In this document: positions 42,829-51,475 of the stretch, piece after piece
How positions within the stretch are numbered: the first letter of the stretch is position 1
Layout of the letters: each line of letters starts with the position of its first letter
Assembly: GCA_020248915.1 (NCBI GenBank)
Contig: JADCGP010000035.1
Location: 1 to 59,434 of the forward strand
DNA: 59,434 nt
Reading direction: 5' to 3'
Source of the DNA: Rubrivivax sp.
GTDB taxonomy: Bacteria; Pseudomonadota; Gammaproteobacteria; Burkholderiales; Burkholderiaceae_C
Translations under genes and position numbers: made by a program
Notes under the pieces: generated by a model
Databases searched by the model: none
What the model saw: only the letters and a program-made list of their open reading frames with translations
What the model was told of the DNA's origin: nothing

Positions 42829-43091
42829 GGTGCGTCGATCATCCGGCATCGCCGGCCGGCCAGCCATACCACGCTTGCCCTGGGTGGCGCCGGCGCCGTC
42901 AGTGCGCATGCCGAGTCCGGACGCGCTCGTGCGGCCGCGGAGGAGCCGGTGCGGGCCAATCCGGCCCGACCCGGGCGCGCCGCGACGCCAGGGGCCCCGG
43001 CATCACCGGCCGGACGGAGAGACCCGGGCGAGCGACACGCACGGGATCGCGCCGGTCGGCGGATGGCAGGCCGCCCACGGTGGCGCGCGGG
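42829..43091. other. Intergenic spacer upstream of the BTAD regulator
   Basis: About 260 bases of GC-rich sequence with no supported gene. I saw no copy here of the 20-bp element found upstream of the exported-protein genes, so the regulator may be transcribed from the preceding genes or from an unrecognised promoter. Confidence 0.4.
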
Positions 43092-43826
43092 TTACCGGTC
43101 GCCCGGCGCGACACGCGCCGCCGCGCCCGCCGCGCCCGCCGCGCCCGCCGCGGTTGCACGGGGCCGGGCGCGCCGCAGGCCGAGACCGCCCGCGGCCAGC
43201 AAACCGGCGCCGAGCAGGCCGAAGAAGCCGCCGATCACGTACGTCACCCCGTCGGCGATCCTCGCGCTGCGCACGTAGGCGTCGCGCGTGCCGCCGGCGA
43301 CCTCCAGCGCCCGCACCTCGGCCCGCTCGGCGTCGATCACGGTGGCGCGCACGGTGGCGGGATCCCCCGCCGCAAAACCCACCAGTCTCACGCTGCCCGC
43401 GGTGACGAGCGACGGCTGTCCGGCGGTGCGCGGCGGGTCGCGCCACGCGAAGTCGGTGTTGCGGAACATGACCGGGCCGCCCGGTGTGACGACGACGAGC
43501 GGCGCGGGCAGGGTCACCGGCCCTGGCGCCCAGGCAAGACGGATGTCGTTCGAGCCGGGCCGGGTGACGCCGACGGCCTGCTGCCGCTGCAGCGCGACCA
43601 GCCCCGACTCGAGAACCGGATGGTCGCCGATGCGCCCTTCGAGCAGCACCTCGGCGCCAACGCGTTGCGTTGCCAGGCCGCGGGCATCCACCACGGGCAG
43701 GGAACGCAGCGCCGTCTCCTCGTCGTTGCCGCCCAGGGCCAGCACCACGGCGGCGAGCAGAAGCATGCCGGCGCCGATGCCCGCATTGGTCAGCGCCGTC
43801 GAAACGTTCGGCTCCGCCGTGGTCAT
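43092..43826 (-). CDS. Membrane protein of unknown function with two transmembrane segments
   Basis: A 244-residue protein starting MTTAEPNVSTALTNAG at 43826. There is one membrane helix near the N-terminus (about 16-36) and one near the C-terminus (about 200-222). Between them is a soluble beta-rich domain containing GAEVLLEGRIGDHPVLESGLVALQ and FRNTDFAWRD. The tail is an Ala/Gly-Ala repeat from a 9-bp DNA repeat (about 43117-43150). The helix-domain-helix layout and the LEGRI...LESGLVAL pattern recall GIDE-type membrane proteins, but I would not assign that. It lies in the block of exported genes, between the small membrane protein and the BTAD regulator. Confidence 0.65.
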   Translation of the reverse strand: MTTAEPNVSTALTNAGIGAGMLLLAAVVLALGGNDEETALRSLPVVDARGLATQRVGAEVLLEGRIGDHPVLESGLVALQRQQAVGVTRPGSNDIRLAWAPGPVTLPAPLVVVTPGGPVMFRNTDFAWRDPPRTAGQPSLVTAGSVRLVGFAAGDPATVRATVIDAERAEVRALEVAGGTRDAYVRSARIADGVTYVIGGFFGLLGAGLLAAGGLGLRRARPRATAAGAAGAAGAAARVAPGDR

Positions 43827-43983
43827 GGCGTCGGGGCTCCGCGGCATGACCCGGGGTGACGGGCCAGCGACCGTCCGGCCGCAGGCACCGGCGGCCACGG
43901 CCGGACATGCCGGCATGGCGCGGGCATGGTGCCCAGGCACGGCACGCGCCGACGCACGCCCGCCCGCCACCGCGGGAGGACGC

Positions 43984-44346
43984 TCACGACGCCATCCCGT
44001 AGCGGCCCTCGACGACCGTGCGGTCGTCCATCAGCCGGAGCGCGCCGACCACGAGGCGGTACACGCTCCACACGATGGTGACGAGGCCGATCGCGTAGCC
44101 GACGAGGATGCCCGCCGTGAGCACGGCGGCCACCATGCCCGCCAGGCCGATCCAGAACGTCCGGATCTGCCACTCGAAGTGGCTCTCGAAGATCGTGCCG
44201 GCCACCGCAGGCCGCTTGACGTAGTTGACGATGATGGCGGCGATGGCGGTGACGCCGACGAGGGCACTCAGCGCGTACAGCGCGTAGACCACCCAGGTCA
44301 AGGTGCGCAGCGAGCGCAGCGCGGCAGGATCGATGCTGGCAGGCAC
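43984..44346 (-). CDS. Small membrane protein, DUF4870-like
   Basis: A 120-residue protein from GTG 44346, chosen because AGGAG lies five bases before it; the frame continues upstream but is out of register with any conserved sequence. It has three predicted membrane helices (about 13-37, 63-85 and 88-104) and the stretch ESHFEWQIRTFWIGL, typical of DUF4870-like membrane proteins. It ends with a charged RLMDDRTVVEGRYGM. It is the first gene after one copy of the shared 20-bp element (44461-44480), so it probably starts a third unit of the exported-protein locus. Confidence 0.75.
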   Translation of the reverse strand: MPASIDPAALRSLRTLTWVVYALYALSALVGVTAIAAIIVNYVKRPAVAGTIFESHFEWQIRTFWIGLAGMVAAVLTAGILVGYAIGLVTIVWSVYRLVVGALRLMDDRTVVEGRYGMAS

Positions 44347-44444
44347 GGCAGCTCCTCGAAGTCGGACGGATGAGCGGTCCGGCACCGTGGCGGGTCTCCA
44401 GCCGCGACGGCGGGGTCCGTATCGGTGACCTTCCCAGGAAGTCC

Positions 44445-44480
44445 ACGCTATCGGGCGTCGCGTGACGCGAGCGTCGCTCC
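44445..44480 (-). promoter_or_regulatory. Shared 20-bp promoter element, copy 1 (before the DUF4870-like gene)
   Basis: On the minus strand 44480-44461 reads GGAGCGACGCTCGCGTCACG, then ten bases, then TAGCGT (44450-44445). The 20-mer is identical to copy 2 at 50753-50772 and nearly identical to copy 3 at 54011-54030. The core GACGC-TC-GCGTC is an inverted repeat. It ends about 100 bases before the GTG at 44346. Confidence 0.75.
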
Positions 44481-44546
44481 GGCCGCCGGCCGGGTCTGGG
44501 CCGCGCTGCCGTCTTGGCCTCCAAGGCGCCGCGGCCTGGCGCGCGT

Positions 44547-45866
44547 TCAGGGCGGCCAGCCGAGCGTCCTGCGCACGAGCGACCAGTCCATCTCGCGCAG
44601 CAGCGGCACGCCGTAGCCGCAGCGGCCCGCGCTGGACGGCGGGGGGCTGCCGGCCAGCAGTTCGCCGCACAGGCTGCCCCTGAAGAAGACGGCCAGCAAC
44701 TGCACCTCCTCGAGCGGACGGCGGGGGTCCAGAAGGTCGCTGCGGACCTGCACCATCGGCACGCAGTTCGGCGCCGTGCCGGCGACGACGAACCGCACGC
44801 CATAGGCTCCGAGATGGCCGGGCTCCACCAGCCCGCAGGCGGGCTGCGCCCGGCCGTCCGGCGTGAGCGAGGCCGCGAGCGTGCGGGCCGCGTCGAGCGC
44901 CAGCTTCGGTGCCCAGTACCGGTGCCTGGGGTCCGGCTGCGCCGGAATCGCGAAGTCCTTGCGCGTGCGCTCGAGCGCGGTCAGGTCCGTACGGTGGGCG
45001 GCGTCGAGCCGCTGCGCCAGCAGGACCGGGTCGCGCGTCTCGCGTTGCCACGCCAGTTCGCGCGCGGCCCGCCGCTCGGCCACCCTGGCCGGAGTCATCT
45101 GGTCCTCGGCTTCCTTGATGCGCTCGCCCGAAGCCTGCTCGGTCTGGGCCACGACACCTTGCAGCCGCTCGATCTCGAAGTCCAGCAGCGCGCCGATCGG
45201 CGCGGGCTCCAGCACGCCCGAGCCGTCGCGCGACAGCACGACGACATCGGCGAACACGGTGCCGCCGCCCAGCTGGCCCAGCACGCGCGGCTGCGCGAAG
45301 AAGCCGCCGTGCCCGCGGACGGTGACGCCGCGCGTGAAGTCGCCCTCGGTGGCGCGGTCCACCAGCTGGTCGGCGCGCGGGACGCGGTTGGTCTCGAAGT
45401 ACACGAGGTCATGCGCGCCGCCCAGCAGCGGGGTCAGCACCCCGTCGGGCCTGCGGCGCGCGTCGCGCGGCACGGTCCAGTAGGCGGTGATGCTCTGCTG
45501 CAGGATCGGTGCACGCGCGCGGTTGCTCGCCGAGGACGGCTCGATGGCCGCGCTGCTGGTCACCAGATGGGCCCGGTCGCGCGGCGTGCGGAAGCTCGCG
45601 CTGGCGCGGAACGCGGCGTGGAAGCCGGCAGCGCGCTGCTGCGCGAGCCGCACTTCGGCCGCGCTGAGCGGTCGCGCGCCCACGGCACGCGTGTCCGGGC
45701 CGTGCGCCATCCACGCCACGCCGGGGCTCGACTCGACGCCGACGTCGGCGGTCACCTGCGCCCAGGCCGCCGCGGCCAGCATGCCGGCAGCGGCCGCGGC
45801 AGCCCGTCGCGCGAAACGGACGATCCGCGGGCGAGGCGCGGCGGAACGGCACACGGTGGTCGACAT
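44547..45866 (-). CDS. Exported protein of unknown function
   Basis: A 439-residue protein with a signal peptide (about 1-36: basic start, Ala-rich core, cleavage after AWA). I do not recognise a family. The mature part is mixed alpha/beta, with a charged, probably coiled-coil stretch (about 235-275, FEIERLQGVVAQTEQASGERIKE read in part) and four C-terminal cysteines (in PACGLV, PNCVPM, SLCGEL and GRCGYG), which could form disulfides. It is the last gene of the unit starting at 50693. The reading frame of the damaged upstream gene runs into its 5' end. Confidence 0.7.
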   Translation of the reverse strand: MSTTVCRSAAPRPRIVRFARRAAAAAAGMLAAAAWAQVTADVGVESSPGVAWMAHGPDTRAVGARPLSAAEVRLAQQRAAGFHAAFRASASFRTPRDRAHLVTSSAAIEPSSASNRARAPILQQSITAYWTVPRDARRRPDGVLTPLLGGAHDLVYFETNRVPRADQLVDRATEGDFTRGVTVRGHGGFFAQPRVLGQLGGGTVFADVVVLSRDGSGVLEPAPIGALLDFEIERLQGVVAQTEQASGERIKEAEDQMTPARVAERRAARELAWQRETRDPVLLAQRLDAAHRTDLTALERTRKDFAIPAQPDPRHRYWAPKLALDAARTLAASLTPDGRAQPACGLVEPGHLGAYGVRFVVAGTAPNCVPMVQVRSDLLDPRRPLEEVQLLAVFFRGSLCGELLAGSPPPSSAGRCGYGVPLLREMDWSLVRRTLGWPP

Positions 45867-47334
45867 CGCTCGGCGCCCGCTCGATGTCCCCCCGATGCCG
45901 CTCAGCGTCCGCCCAACGTCCGAACAGCCCGCGCAGCCTCTCGACCGCCTTGGCCGCGTCCTGCACGGTGGGCGTGGCGCCGGCTGCCGGCGGCGCGGAG
46001 TTGGGTTGGCTCTGGAACATCCGGTTGAGCGCGTTGGTCACGGCCGCCGCGGACGGTGCGCCGCCGGCTTGCGCCGGAGCGCCGCCACCCTGCGCCGTGG
46101 CCATGCCGCCCGGAACATCCTGCGCCGGGGCCGCACCCGGCGCCGTCAACAGCCGGCCCCTGGCGGGCGCCACCAGCGCATTGCCGGCCGGGGCACCCGC
46201 CATCGATGCGCCGCTGGCCGCCAGGCGGGCGATGCGCGTGTCGTTGACCATGGCACCTTGGGCCTGGGCCAGCGTCTGGCCCTGCACGCGCGCCTGCTGC
46301 GCCTGGGTCATCACCGCCGCCGTGTCCGGGTGCAGTTGTGCCTGGATCTGGCGCAGCGCCGCGTTGTGTCGCGCGAGCGCCTGCTGATCGAGCTCGCGCT
46401 GCTGCGCGGCGAGGGCGACGGCGGGATCGAATCCGGATGCCGGCGCCTGCCCGATGGCGGCCTGCGCCTGCTGGGCGCCAGCCTGCCGCCCCCTCTCCAG
46501 TGCAGCCCGGACCGCCTGCGGATCGGCCGGCGGTGCAGTGACCATGATCTGCCCCTGCGCGCCGCTGCCAGGCATCTGCGGCTGGATCGAGACTCCCCAG
46601 AACAGGGCCTGCCGCACGTCGGCATCGGAGGCGACGTCGTCGATCGCGAGGTCGCCGCTGCCGGTACGCTCCACCCGGCGTCCATCCGGGCGGCGCAGCG
46701 CCACCACCACCGGCTGCGCGCTGCGCACCATCACCCGCACCGGACCCGGCTGGCCGACCGCAAAGCCGTCGTAGCGGCGAGCGCCGGGCGCGATGTCGAA
46801 GCCGCGCGGATAGGGTGCCAGCACGGCCTCGTCGGGCGAGGAAGGATTGACGACAGGCGCGGGCTGCGCGGGCATCACCGCCGGCGCCACCTGCAGCGGC
46901 AGGGCACGCATCGGGGTCACTGCGAGGGACGGCGCCGCAGCGGGCGGGGGCGCGGGCGGAACCGCTGCCGGGGGCGCGGGTGCGACCGGTGCCCCCACCG
47001 CCTCCGGCGCCTTCAGATTGGGCGGCGCCGGGCGTGCCAGCAGGGCGCCGCGCACTCCGGGCTTGGCCGCCTGCTGCACCTGCCGCTCACGCTTGAGCAG
47101 CTCGCACACCTGGATCACCTGGCGGATCTCCTGCCACGCCCGCGGCGGATTGGCGCACAGGGCGTACTGCGCGTCGCAGGCCCGCACCAGGCTCTCCTCC
47201 GAGCCGGGGAAGTCGACGTTACGGCACTCCCTCTCGCTCAAGCCTTTGCCGTCCTAGGCGACTGCCGGCAGCGCGACAAGCAGGGCCGGGACGACCGCGG
47301 CAGCCGCCGCTGCACAGAACGATCGGGTCTTCAT
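45867..47334 (-). pseudogene. Exported protein, paralogue of the gene at 47946; interrupted by an amber codon at the signal-peptide junction
   Basis: ATG 47334, preceded by AGAGGAA, encodes a 26-residue signal peptide ending LPAVA. The next codon (47256-47254) is TAG, and the same frame then continues as a complete mature protein (DGKGLSEREC...). The codon was probably CAG (Gln). The mature part has a Cys-containing N-terminal region, a Pro/Ala-rich linker, a domain with RRPDGRRVERTGSGDLAIDDV, and a Gln/Ala-rich helical region. All but the N-terminal piece is clearly paralogous to the product of 47946-49700. At the 3' end the frame lacks a stop and runs about 450 bases into the next gene, suggesting a frameshift near 45880-45900. 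A TTG at 47241 could restart translation, but without a signal peptide. Confidence 0.75.
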
Positions 47335-47443
47335 GGTGAGTTCCTCTTCGAGCTGGCCGTGCGAGGCCAGTGGGGGTGACCGCGGGCATGCCGTTGCCTG
47401 CGCAGGCGGAGTCCAGGCGCGCGGAGGCGGGGCGCGAGCGGCC

Positions 47444-47926
47444 TCACGGCCGGCACTCCACGACGCGCCCGCTCAACCTGCAGCGCGCGGCGTCGGTGCC
47501 CGCTCCGAGGTTGCGCAGCTGAACGTAGACGATCTCGTCGCGCGAGCCCGTTCGGGCGTCCGCCATCGACTGCATGTTGCGGCGGTAGTGGCATCGCAGC
47601 AGGGCGCCGGCTCCGAGCGACGCCGGATTCACCACCTGCGCATGATCGAAGTAGCCTTGCCCGATCTCGAGCGACCAGCCATTGCCGCTCGGGGCAGCGA
47701 ACAGACCGCGCGAGTCGCCCCACATGGGGCACTCGGCGCGCACCGTCGGGGGCGCATCGCGACCGTGCGGGCGCACGTCGAAGACCTTCCCACGGGGCAG
47801 CATCAGCATCGGCGCACTCCCGGGCTCGAGCCCTTGGGCGTGCGCGATGCCGGTGTCGAACCGGGCGCCGAACGCGACGCCGGTCAAGGCGAAAGCCGCC
47901 AGGACGAACCGATGCACCGCCCGCAT
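47444..47926 (-). CDS. Small exported protein of unknown function
   Basis: A 160-residue protein with AAGGGA before ATG 47926. The signal peptide spans about 1-30 (cleavage near AHA). The mature domain has Cys residues in RAECPMWG, LLRCHYRR, AARCRL and VVECRP, four in all, consistent with two disulfides in the periplasm or outside the cell. WSLEIGQGYFDHAQVVNPASLG looks beta-rich. No family recognised. It lies 19 bases after the IPT/TIG-domain gene in the same operon. Confidence 0.7.
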   Translation of the reverse strand: MRAVHRFVLAAFALTGVAFGARFDTGIAHAQGLEPGSAPMLMLPRGKVFDVRPHGRDAPPTVRAECPMWGDSRGLFAAPSGNGWSLEIGQGYFDHAQVVNPASLGAGALLRCHYRRNMQSMADARTGSRDEIVYVQLRNLGAGTDAARCRLSGRVVECRP

Positions 47927-47945
47927 CTTTGCCGTCCCTTGGTGA

Positions 47946-49700
47946 TCAGAGCGGTTCGAGGCCCTTCGGCCCGGTGACCACCACCCCGACCGAGTAGACC
48001 AGTTGCGAGCCCCAGCCGATCCACCAGTTCGTGCCCGTGTCCAGCATCGCGGAGCCCGGCTGGCAACGCACGCTTACCTCGCCCGTGCCATACGACACGA
48101 TGGAACCCGGCCCCCAGGAGGCTCGGTGGCCCGGCGTGGCGAAGCAGCGCTCGACCTTCCAGCCATTGCGCAGTTGCCTGCCCTTGAAGAACTCGTCGCG
48201 ACCGCTGCCGCCCCACACCGGCGCTTCGCGGTTGATCAGCTTCCAGCCGTAGCCGAAGAAGCCCACGTTCGCCAGCGCAAACGGATGGACCGTGGCGTCG
48301 CCGTCGAATCGCGGGTGGATGGTGCGCACCTCGAGGGTCGGGCGGAAGGAGAACGGCCTGAACTCGGACTGCGTTCGGTCGGCGCGGCGCACGTAGACGT
48401 GCCCGTTGTAGGGACCGACACCCTCCACCGCGGGCACCTGGAGCAGGATCTGCGTGGGTGTCCAGTGCGACACCGGCGCGGGCAGGTCTTGGCCGCTGGC
48501 CACGACGAAACGCACCTCGCCCTTCTGATCGCCCAGATTCGTGCCGCTCAGCATCAGCGGCGTGCCCGGATCACCCTCGGTGACGCTCAGGCTCCGGATC
48601 ACCGGCGGGCCCTGCGGCGCTGCCTGTGCGCCCTGGGCGGGTTGGCCCGACTGGCCGGGCGGCGGGCTCGGCATGGCACCCGGCTTCAGGAGCCGGTTGA
48701 TGGCGCCGGCCACGAACGGCGACGGCGAGGCCGGCTGCCCGGCCGACGAGTTCATCGCTGCGGTGCCCGTCGGGGCCGCAGGCGACGCCGCTGCGGGCCC
48801 CGCCGCGGGGGCAGCCGGCATCGTTGCCGGCGTTGCCGCGGCAAGGTCCCGCGCCAGGGCACGATCGGCACGCATGGGCGCACCGGCCACGGCGGCCGCC
48901 GTGATGCGCGGGTCAGCCGCGACAGCCTGCTCGGCCTGCGCCACGGTGCGTCCCTGCCCGCGCAGCGCCAGTGATTGCTGCACGGCAGCCGTCGCCTGGG
49001 GCGTGAGTTGCGTCTGCAACTGCTGCAGCATGTTGGTGTGCCGTGCGAGCGAGGCCTGTTCGAGCGCACGCTGCTGACGCGAGGTCTCGGCTGCCGCATC
49101 GCCGCTGCTCGGCGCCTGGGCGCGCAAGGCGTTGGCTGCGGCGGCAGACTGGGCCTGCGCACGCCCGATCTCGGCTTGCACCAGGCGCGCGTCGGCCTCG
49201 GGCGCCTTGACCGACAACTCGCCGCGCGCCACCGCACCCGGCGAATCGTCCCGGCGCAACGGGATCACGGCGATGTTCCACACCGAGCCGGCGGCAAGAT
49301 CGGCGTTGCCAGCGACATCGTCGATGACGATCTCGCCCTGCCCCTGCCGCTCGATCACCCGTCCGTCGGGCCGGCGCAGGACGAGATTCACGGGCGGCCC
49401 CTCGGCCCGCAAAGCGACCCGGATCGGCCCGGTCTGCGTCACGGCAAAGGCCTCGAAGTGACGGCTTGCGCCTCCAAGTTCGAAGCGGCGCGGGAAGGGC
49501 GCGAACAGCGCCTGCTCCTGCGCGCCCGGCATGACCTCCAGCGCCTTGGACGGCTGCGGCTGCACGCGCTCCTTCGCCCGCGGCGGCAGCAGGGGCGGAT
49601 TGGCCGACGCCGCGTGGGCCAGAAGGGCAAGGGCGAGCGCGCCGCCGAGGCGGCGCAGGCGCGAGGGACCGCCCTCCACGGACATGGTGATCGACTTCAT
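47946..49700 (-). CDS. Exported IPT/TIG-domain protein, paralogue of the gene at 45867-47334
   Basis: A 584-residue protein from ATG 49700, with GGAGG eight bases upstream. The signal peptide spans about 1-34 (LALALLAHAASA). A first domain (about 60-170) carries RRPDGRVIERQGQGEIVIDDVAGNADL. A Gln/Ala-rich helical region (about 175-270) includes SRQQRALEQASLARHTNMLQQLQTQL; the read-through motif QGRTVAQAEQAV is shared with its paralogue. A Pro/Ala/Gly linker (about 280-360) leads to an IPT/TIG immunoglobulin-like domain (about 363-450, IRSLSVTEGDPGTPLMLSGTNLG), then a C-terminal domain rich in Trp and Gly with two Cys. The paralogue lacks the TIG and C-terminal domains. It is likely a surface or periplasmic structural/binding protein; function unknown. 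Confidence 0.78.
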   Translation of the reverse strand: MKSITMSVEGGPSRLRRLGGALALALLAHAASANPPLLPPRAKERVQPQPSKALEVMPGAQEQALFAPFPRRFELGGASRHFEAFAVTQTGPIRVALRAEGPPVNLVLRRPDGRVIERQGQGEIVIDDVAGNADLAAGSVWNIAVIPLRRDDSPGAVARGELSVKAPEADARLVQAEIGRAQAQSAAAANALRAQAPSSGDAAAETSRQQRALEQASLARHTNMLQQLQTQLTPQATAAVQQSLALRGQGRTVAQAEQAVAADPRITAAAVAGAPMRADRALARDLAAATPATMPAAPAAGPAAASPAAPTGTAAMNSSAGQPASPSPFVAGAINRLLKPGAMPSPPPGQSGQPAQGAQAAPQGPPVIRSLSVTEGDPGTPLMLSGTNLGDQKGEVRFVVASGQDLPAPVSHWTPTQILLQVPAVEGVGPYNGHVYVRRADRTQSEFRPFSFRPTLEVRTIHPRFDGDATVHPFALANVGFFGYGWKLINREAPVWGGSGRDEFFKGRQLRNGWKVERCFATPGHRASWGPGSIVSYGTGEVSVRCQPGSAMLDTGTNWWIGWGSQLVYSVGVVVTGPKGLEPL

Positions 49701-49788
49701 GGATGCCACCTCCAGAGTCCAGCCGGATTCACGGGTTCGGGTCGGGCACGGCAGCGGCTGGATCCCGCCGGGCGCTGGATTGCATCGA

Positions 49789-50196
49789 TCACTGCAACGT
49801 CGCACAGACGCTGGCCATCCGCGCCTCCACGCCGTTGCCGGCGGTATCCCGGTTCGACAGGAATGCCTTGGCGCCACCGCCAGCCAGCGTCACGCCGGAC
49901 GGCTGACGCGCCTGCTGAGGCTCCAGGGTGTCCCGGATCAGGGCGAGTGGGTACACCGTGCCCGAGCGCGACGAGCCCCAGCAGGCCGGACGTTGCGCCG
50001 CGCCGTAGCCCGGCGCGTCCTTGGATCTCGCGAAGCACTGCGCGGCCGTGGGCTCGTTGGTCGAAGCCATCGAGGCTCCGCCGTCGATGCCGCTGTCGAG
50101 GCGGAAGGGCGGCTGCCGGGCCCACGCCCTCGGATTCGATCTCACCAACGTGCCCCGGACAAGCAGCGACGGCACGAATCTGTTGAGGCAAACCAT
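49789..50196 (-). CDS. Possible small protein (uncertain)
   Basis: A 135-residue frame between two exported-protein genes of the same operon, with GAGG just before the ATG at 50196. The first 40 residues are not a good signal peptide, but the second half (AAQCFARSKD, RPACWGSSRSGTVYPLALIRDTLEP) looks like genuine protein with two Cys. An in-frame Met near residue 43 (50070) may be the true start. It may be a fragment of another exported protein of the set. Dense GC makes chance frames common, so the call is weak. Confidence 0.4.
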   Translation of the reverse strand: MVCLNRFVPSLLVRGTLVRSNPRAWARQPPFRLDSGIDGGASMASTNEPTAAQCFARSKDAPGYGAAQRPACWGSSRSGTVYPLALIRDTLEPQQARQPSGVTLAGGGAKAFLSNRDTAGNGVEARMASVCATLQ

Positions 50197-50267
50197 CACG
50201 CCTCGCCATCGGTCGGCCTGCCGCAGACTTGCCGCTGCGCCTGGCCCGCCGGCCGCAGGCCGTCCCG

Positions 50268-50693
50268 TCACTTGCGACGCTTCCACGCCTCGGTCTCTTG
50301 CTGGCCGCCGGCCACCGGCTGCTCGGCACCGGGCAGCGGCCTGGCGATGGCGCCCGGCCGCGCACCGGCCGGTGATGCCGCACGTGGCGGCAACGCCTTG
50401 GCCGAAGGCGCGGCCAAGGGTCCTTGAGGCGTGAGCGGCTTCATCACACCCGCGCCGCCCAGGTTCTTCGCCTTGCGACCGACGTACTCGTCGTCTTCGG
50501 TCTGCGTGCCCGGACCGCTCGCGCGCGAGCCACCAGGCAAGGTCCGCGGCGCTCCCGCCCCGTTGGCCTGGCGCGTGACATCGGTACGCGGCTGCTCGTC
50601 GCCGGGCTTGGGTGGCGGCAGTAACTGCGCTTGGGCCGCGAGCGAGAAGCCCGCGGTGAGCACGAGCGTGGCCAGGAGTACCTTCTGCGTCAT
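50268..50693 (-). CDS. Small exported Pro/Ala-rich protein of unknown function
   Basis: A 141-residue protein from ATG 50693, with a clear signal peptide (about 1-22, cleavage SLAAQA). The mature chain is low-complexity, rich in Pro, Ala, Gly and Arg, with a single DDEYVGRKAKNLGGAG stretch that may be a short motif. It is probably disordered. It is the first gene of the second unit of the locus, 43 bases after the TACAAC hexamer of the shared promoter element. Confidence 0.7.
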   Translation of the reverse strand: MTQKVLLATLVLTAGFSLAAQAQLLPPPKPGDEQPRTDVTRQANGAGAPRTLPGGSRASGPGTQTEDDEYVGRKAKNLGGAGVMKPLTPQGPLAAPSAKALPPRAASPAGARPGAIARPLPGAEQPVAGGQQETEAWKRRK

Positions 50694-50736
50694 GATCAAC
50701 CCCGTTGTGCAAGGCGACGTTGCCCCGGTAGACGTG

Positions 50737-50772
50737 GTTGTAGGAAAGGCCCCGTGACGCGAGCGTCGCTCC
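50737..50772 (-). promoter_or_regulatory. Shared 20-bp promoter element, copy 2
   Basis: On the minus strand 50772-50753 reads GGAGCGACGCTCGCGTCACG, then ten bases, then TACAAC (50742-50737), 43 bases before the ATG at 50693. The 20-mer is identical to copy 1. The fixed ten-base spacing suggests that the right half of the element is a -35 or activator site and the TA hexamer a -10. Confidence 0.78.
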
Positions 50773-50893
50773 GCGGCACCCTCGCGATCGCGTCGGCCTC
50801 GATCGCCGAAGCGAACGCGCGGACGCGGACGGGATCGACAGGCGCGCTCCACGCTCCGTCGCAGACGGGTCGACCCGGTTGCCGCCGCTGCCG

Positions 50894-51424
50894 CTAGCGC
50901 ACGATCTGCAGCGTGGCAAAGACCTGCGTGGCCTGCGGCGCGACGCGGTTGAAGACGTCATGGCTCGCGGCCACGAACACCAGCAGCGCGATCTCGCGGC
51001 CGTTGCTCTGCGCGAGGAAGCTCATGTAGCGCGGCCCGCCGTCGCTGTCGTAGCTGGCGAAGTAGGCGGCATACGGACCCTGCGGCCCCTGGCCCTGCTG
51101 GGGCGCGACCGGAGCCGGCGCGCGCAGGCCCCAGAACTGCTCGAGCTGTGCTTTCTCGGCGGCGAACTGCTGCTGGAAGTCGCCTGCCAGAGGCTTGGGG
51201 GCGAGCAGCAGCAGTTGGGCCGAGCCGGCCGCCTCGCTGCCTGGCGCGAGCACTTCGGTGTCGCCATCCTGCGAGCGGGTCCAGCCGGTCGGCGGCGTGA
51301 ACTGGTAACGGCTGGCGCCGGCCTGTGCCGCCGCATCGGCGGCGACAAGGCCCGACCCGACGACCAGGCACAGCAGGGCGGCTGCGCCCAGGCGCAGCGC
51401 GGCAGGCGGCTTTGGGGTGATCAT
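50894..51424 (-). CDS. Exported protein of unknown function
   Basis: A 176-residue protein with a signal peptide (about 1-34: KPPAALRLG, hydrophobic core, cleavage AAAQA). The mature part, starting YQFTPPTGWTRSQDGDTEVLAP, is a compact alpha/beta domain. Its hydrophobic strand ALLVFVAAS and final ATQVFATLQIVR recall small PsbP/DcrB-like periplasmic domains, but I make no firm assignment. It is the last gene of the first unit (CsgG-like, Tat-type, PQ-rich and this gene), 51 bases after the preceding one. Confidence 0.7.
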   Translation of the reverse strand: MITPKPPAALRLGAAALLCLVVGSGLVAADAAAQAGASRYQFTPPTGWTRSQDGDTEVLAPGSEAAGSAQLLLLAPKPLAGDFQQQFAAEKAQLEQFWGLRAPAPVAPQQGQGPQGPYAAYFASYDSDGGPRYMSFLAQSNGREIALLVFVAASHDVFNRVAPQATQVFATLQIVR

Positions 51425-51475
51425 CGCTGGCTCCCTCGTCTTGGGTCTCGACCGGGCTGCGCCACGCCACGCGCG

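Noticed and set aside
40972..43278. 768-codon plus-strand frame opposite the BTAD regulator
   Set aside because: No recognisable protein features, while the opposite strand encodes a multi-domain regulator.
43836..43855. Possible fourth copy of the 20-bp element upstream of the gene at 43826
   Set aside because: Only the CGTCAC end matches, and no TA hexamer is found ten bases on, so I do not count it.
43970..43990. GGAGGACGCTCACGACG stretch resembling the 20-bp element
   Set aside because: It is in the opposite orientation, lacks one base of the core and overlaps the stop codon of the small membrane protein gene; chance similarity is likely.
45409..45866. C-terminal continuation of the damaged exported-protein frame into the next gene
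   Set aside because: The continuation is Arg-rich noise overlapping a gene with a clear signal peptide, so I ended the pseudogene at 45867.
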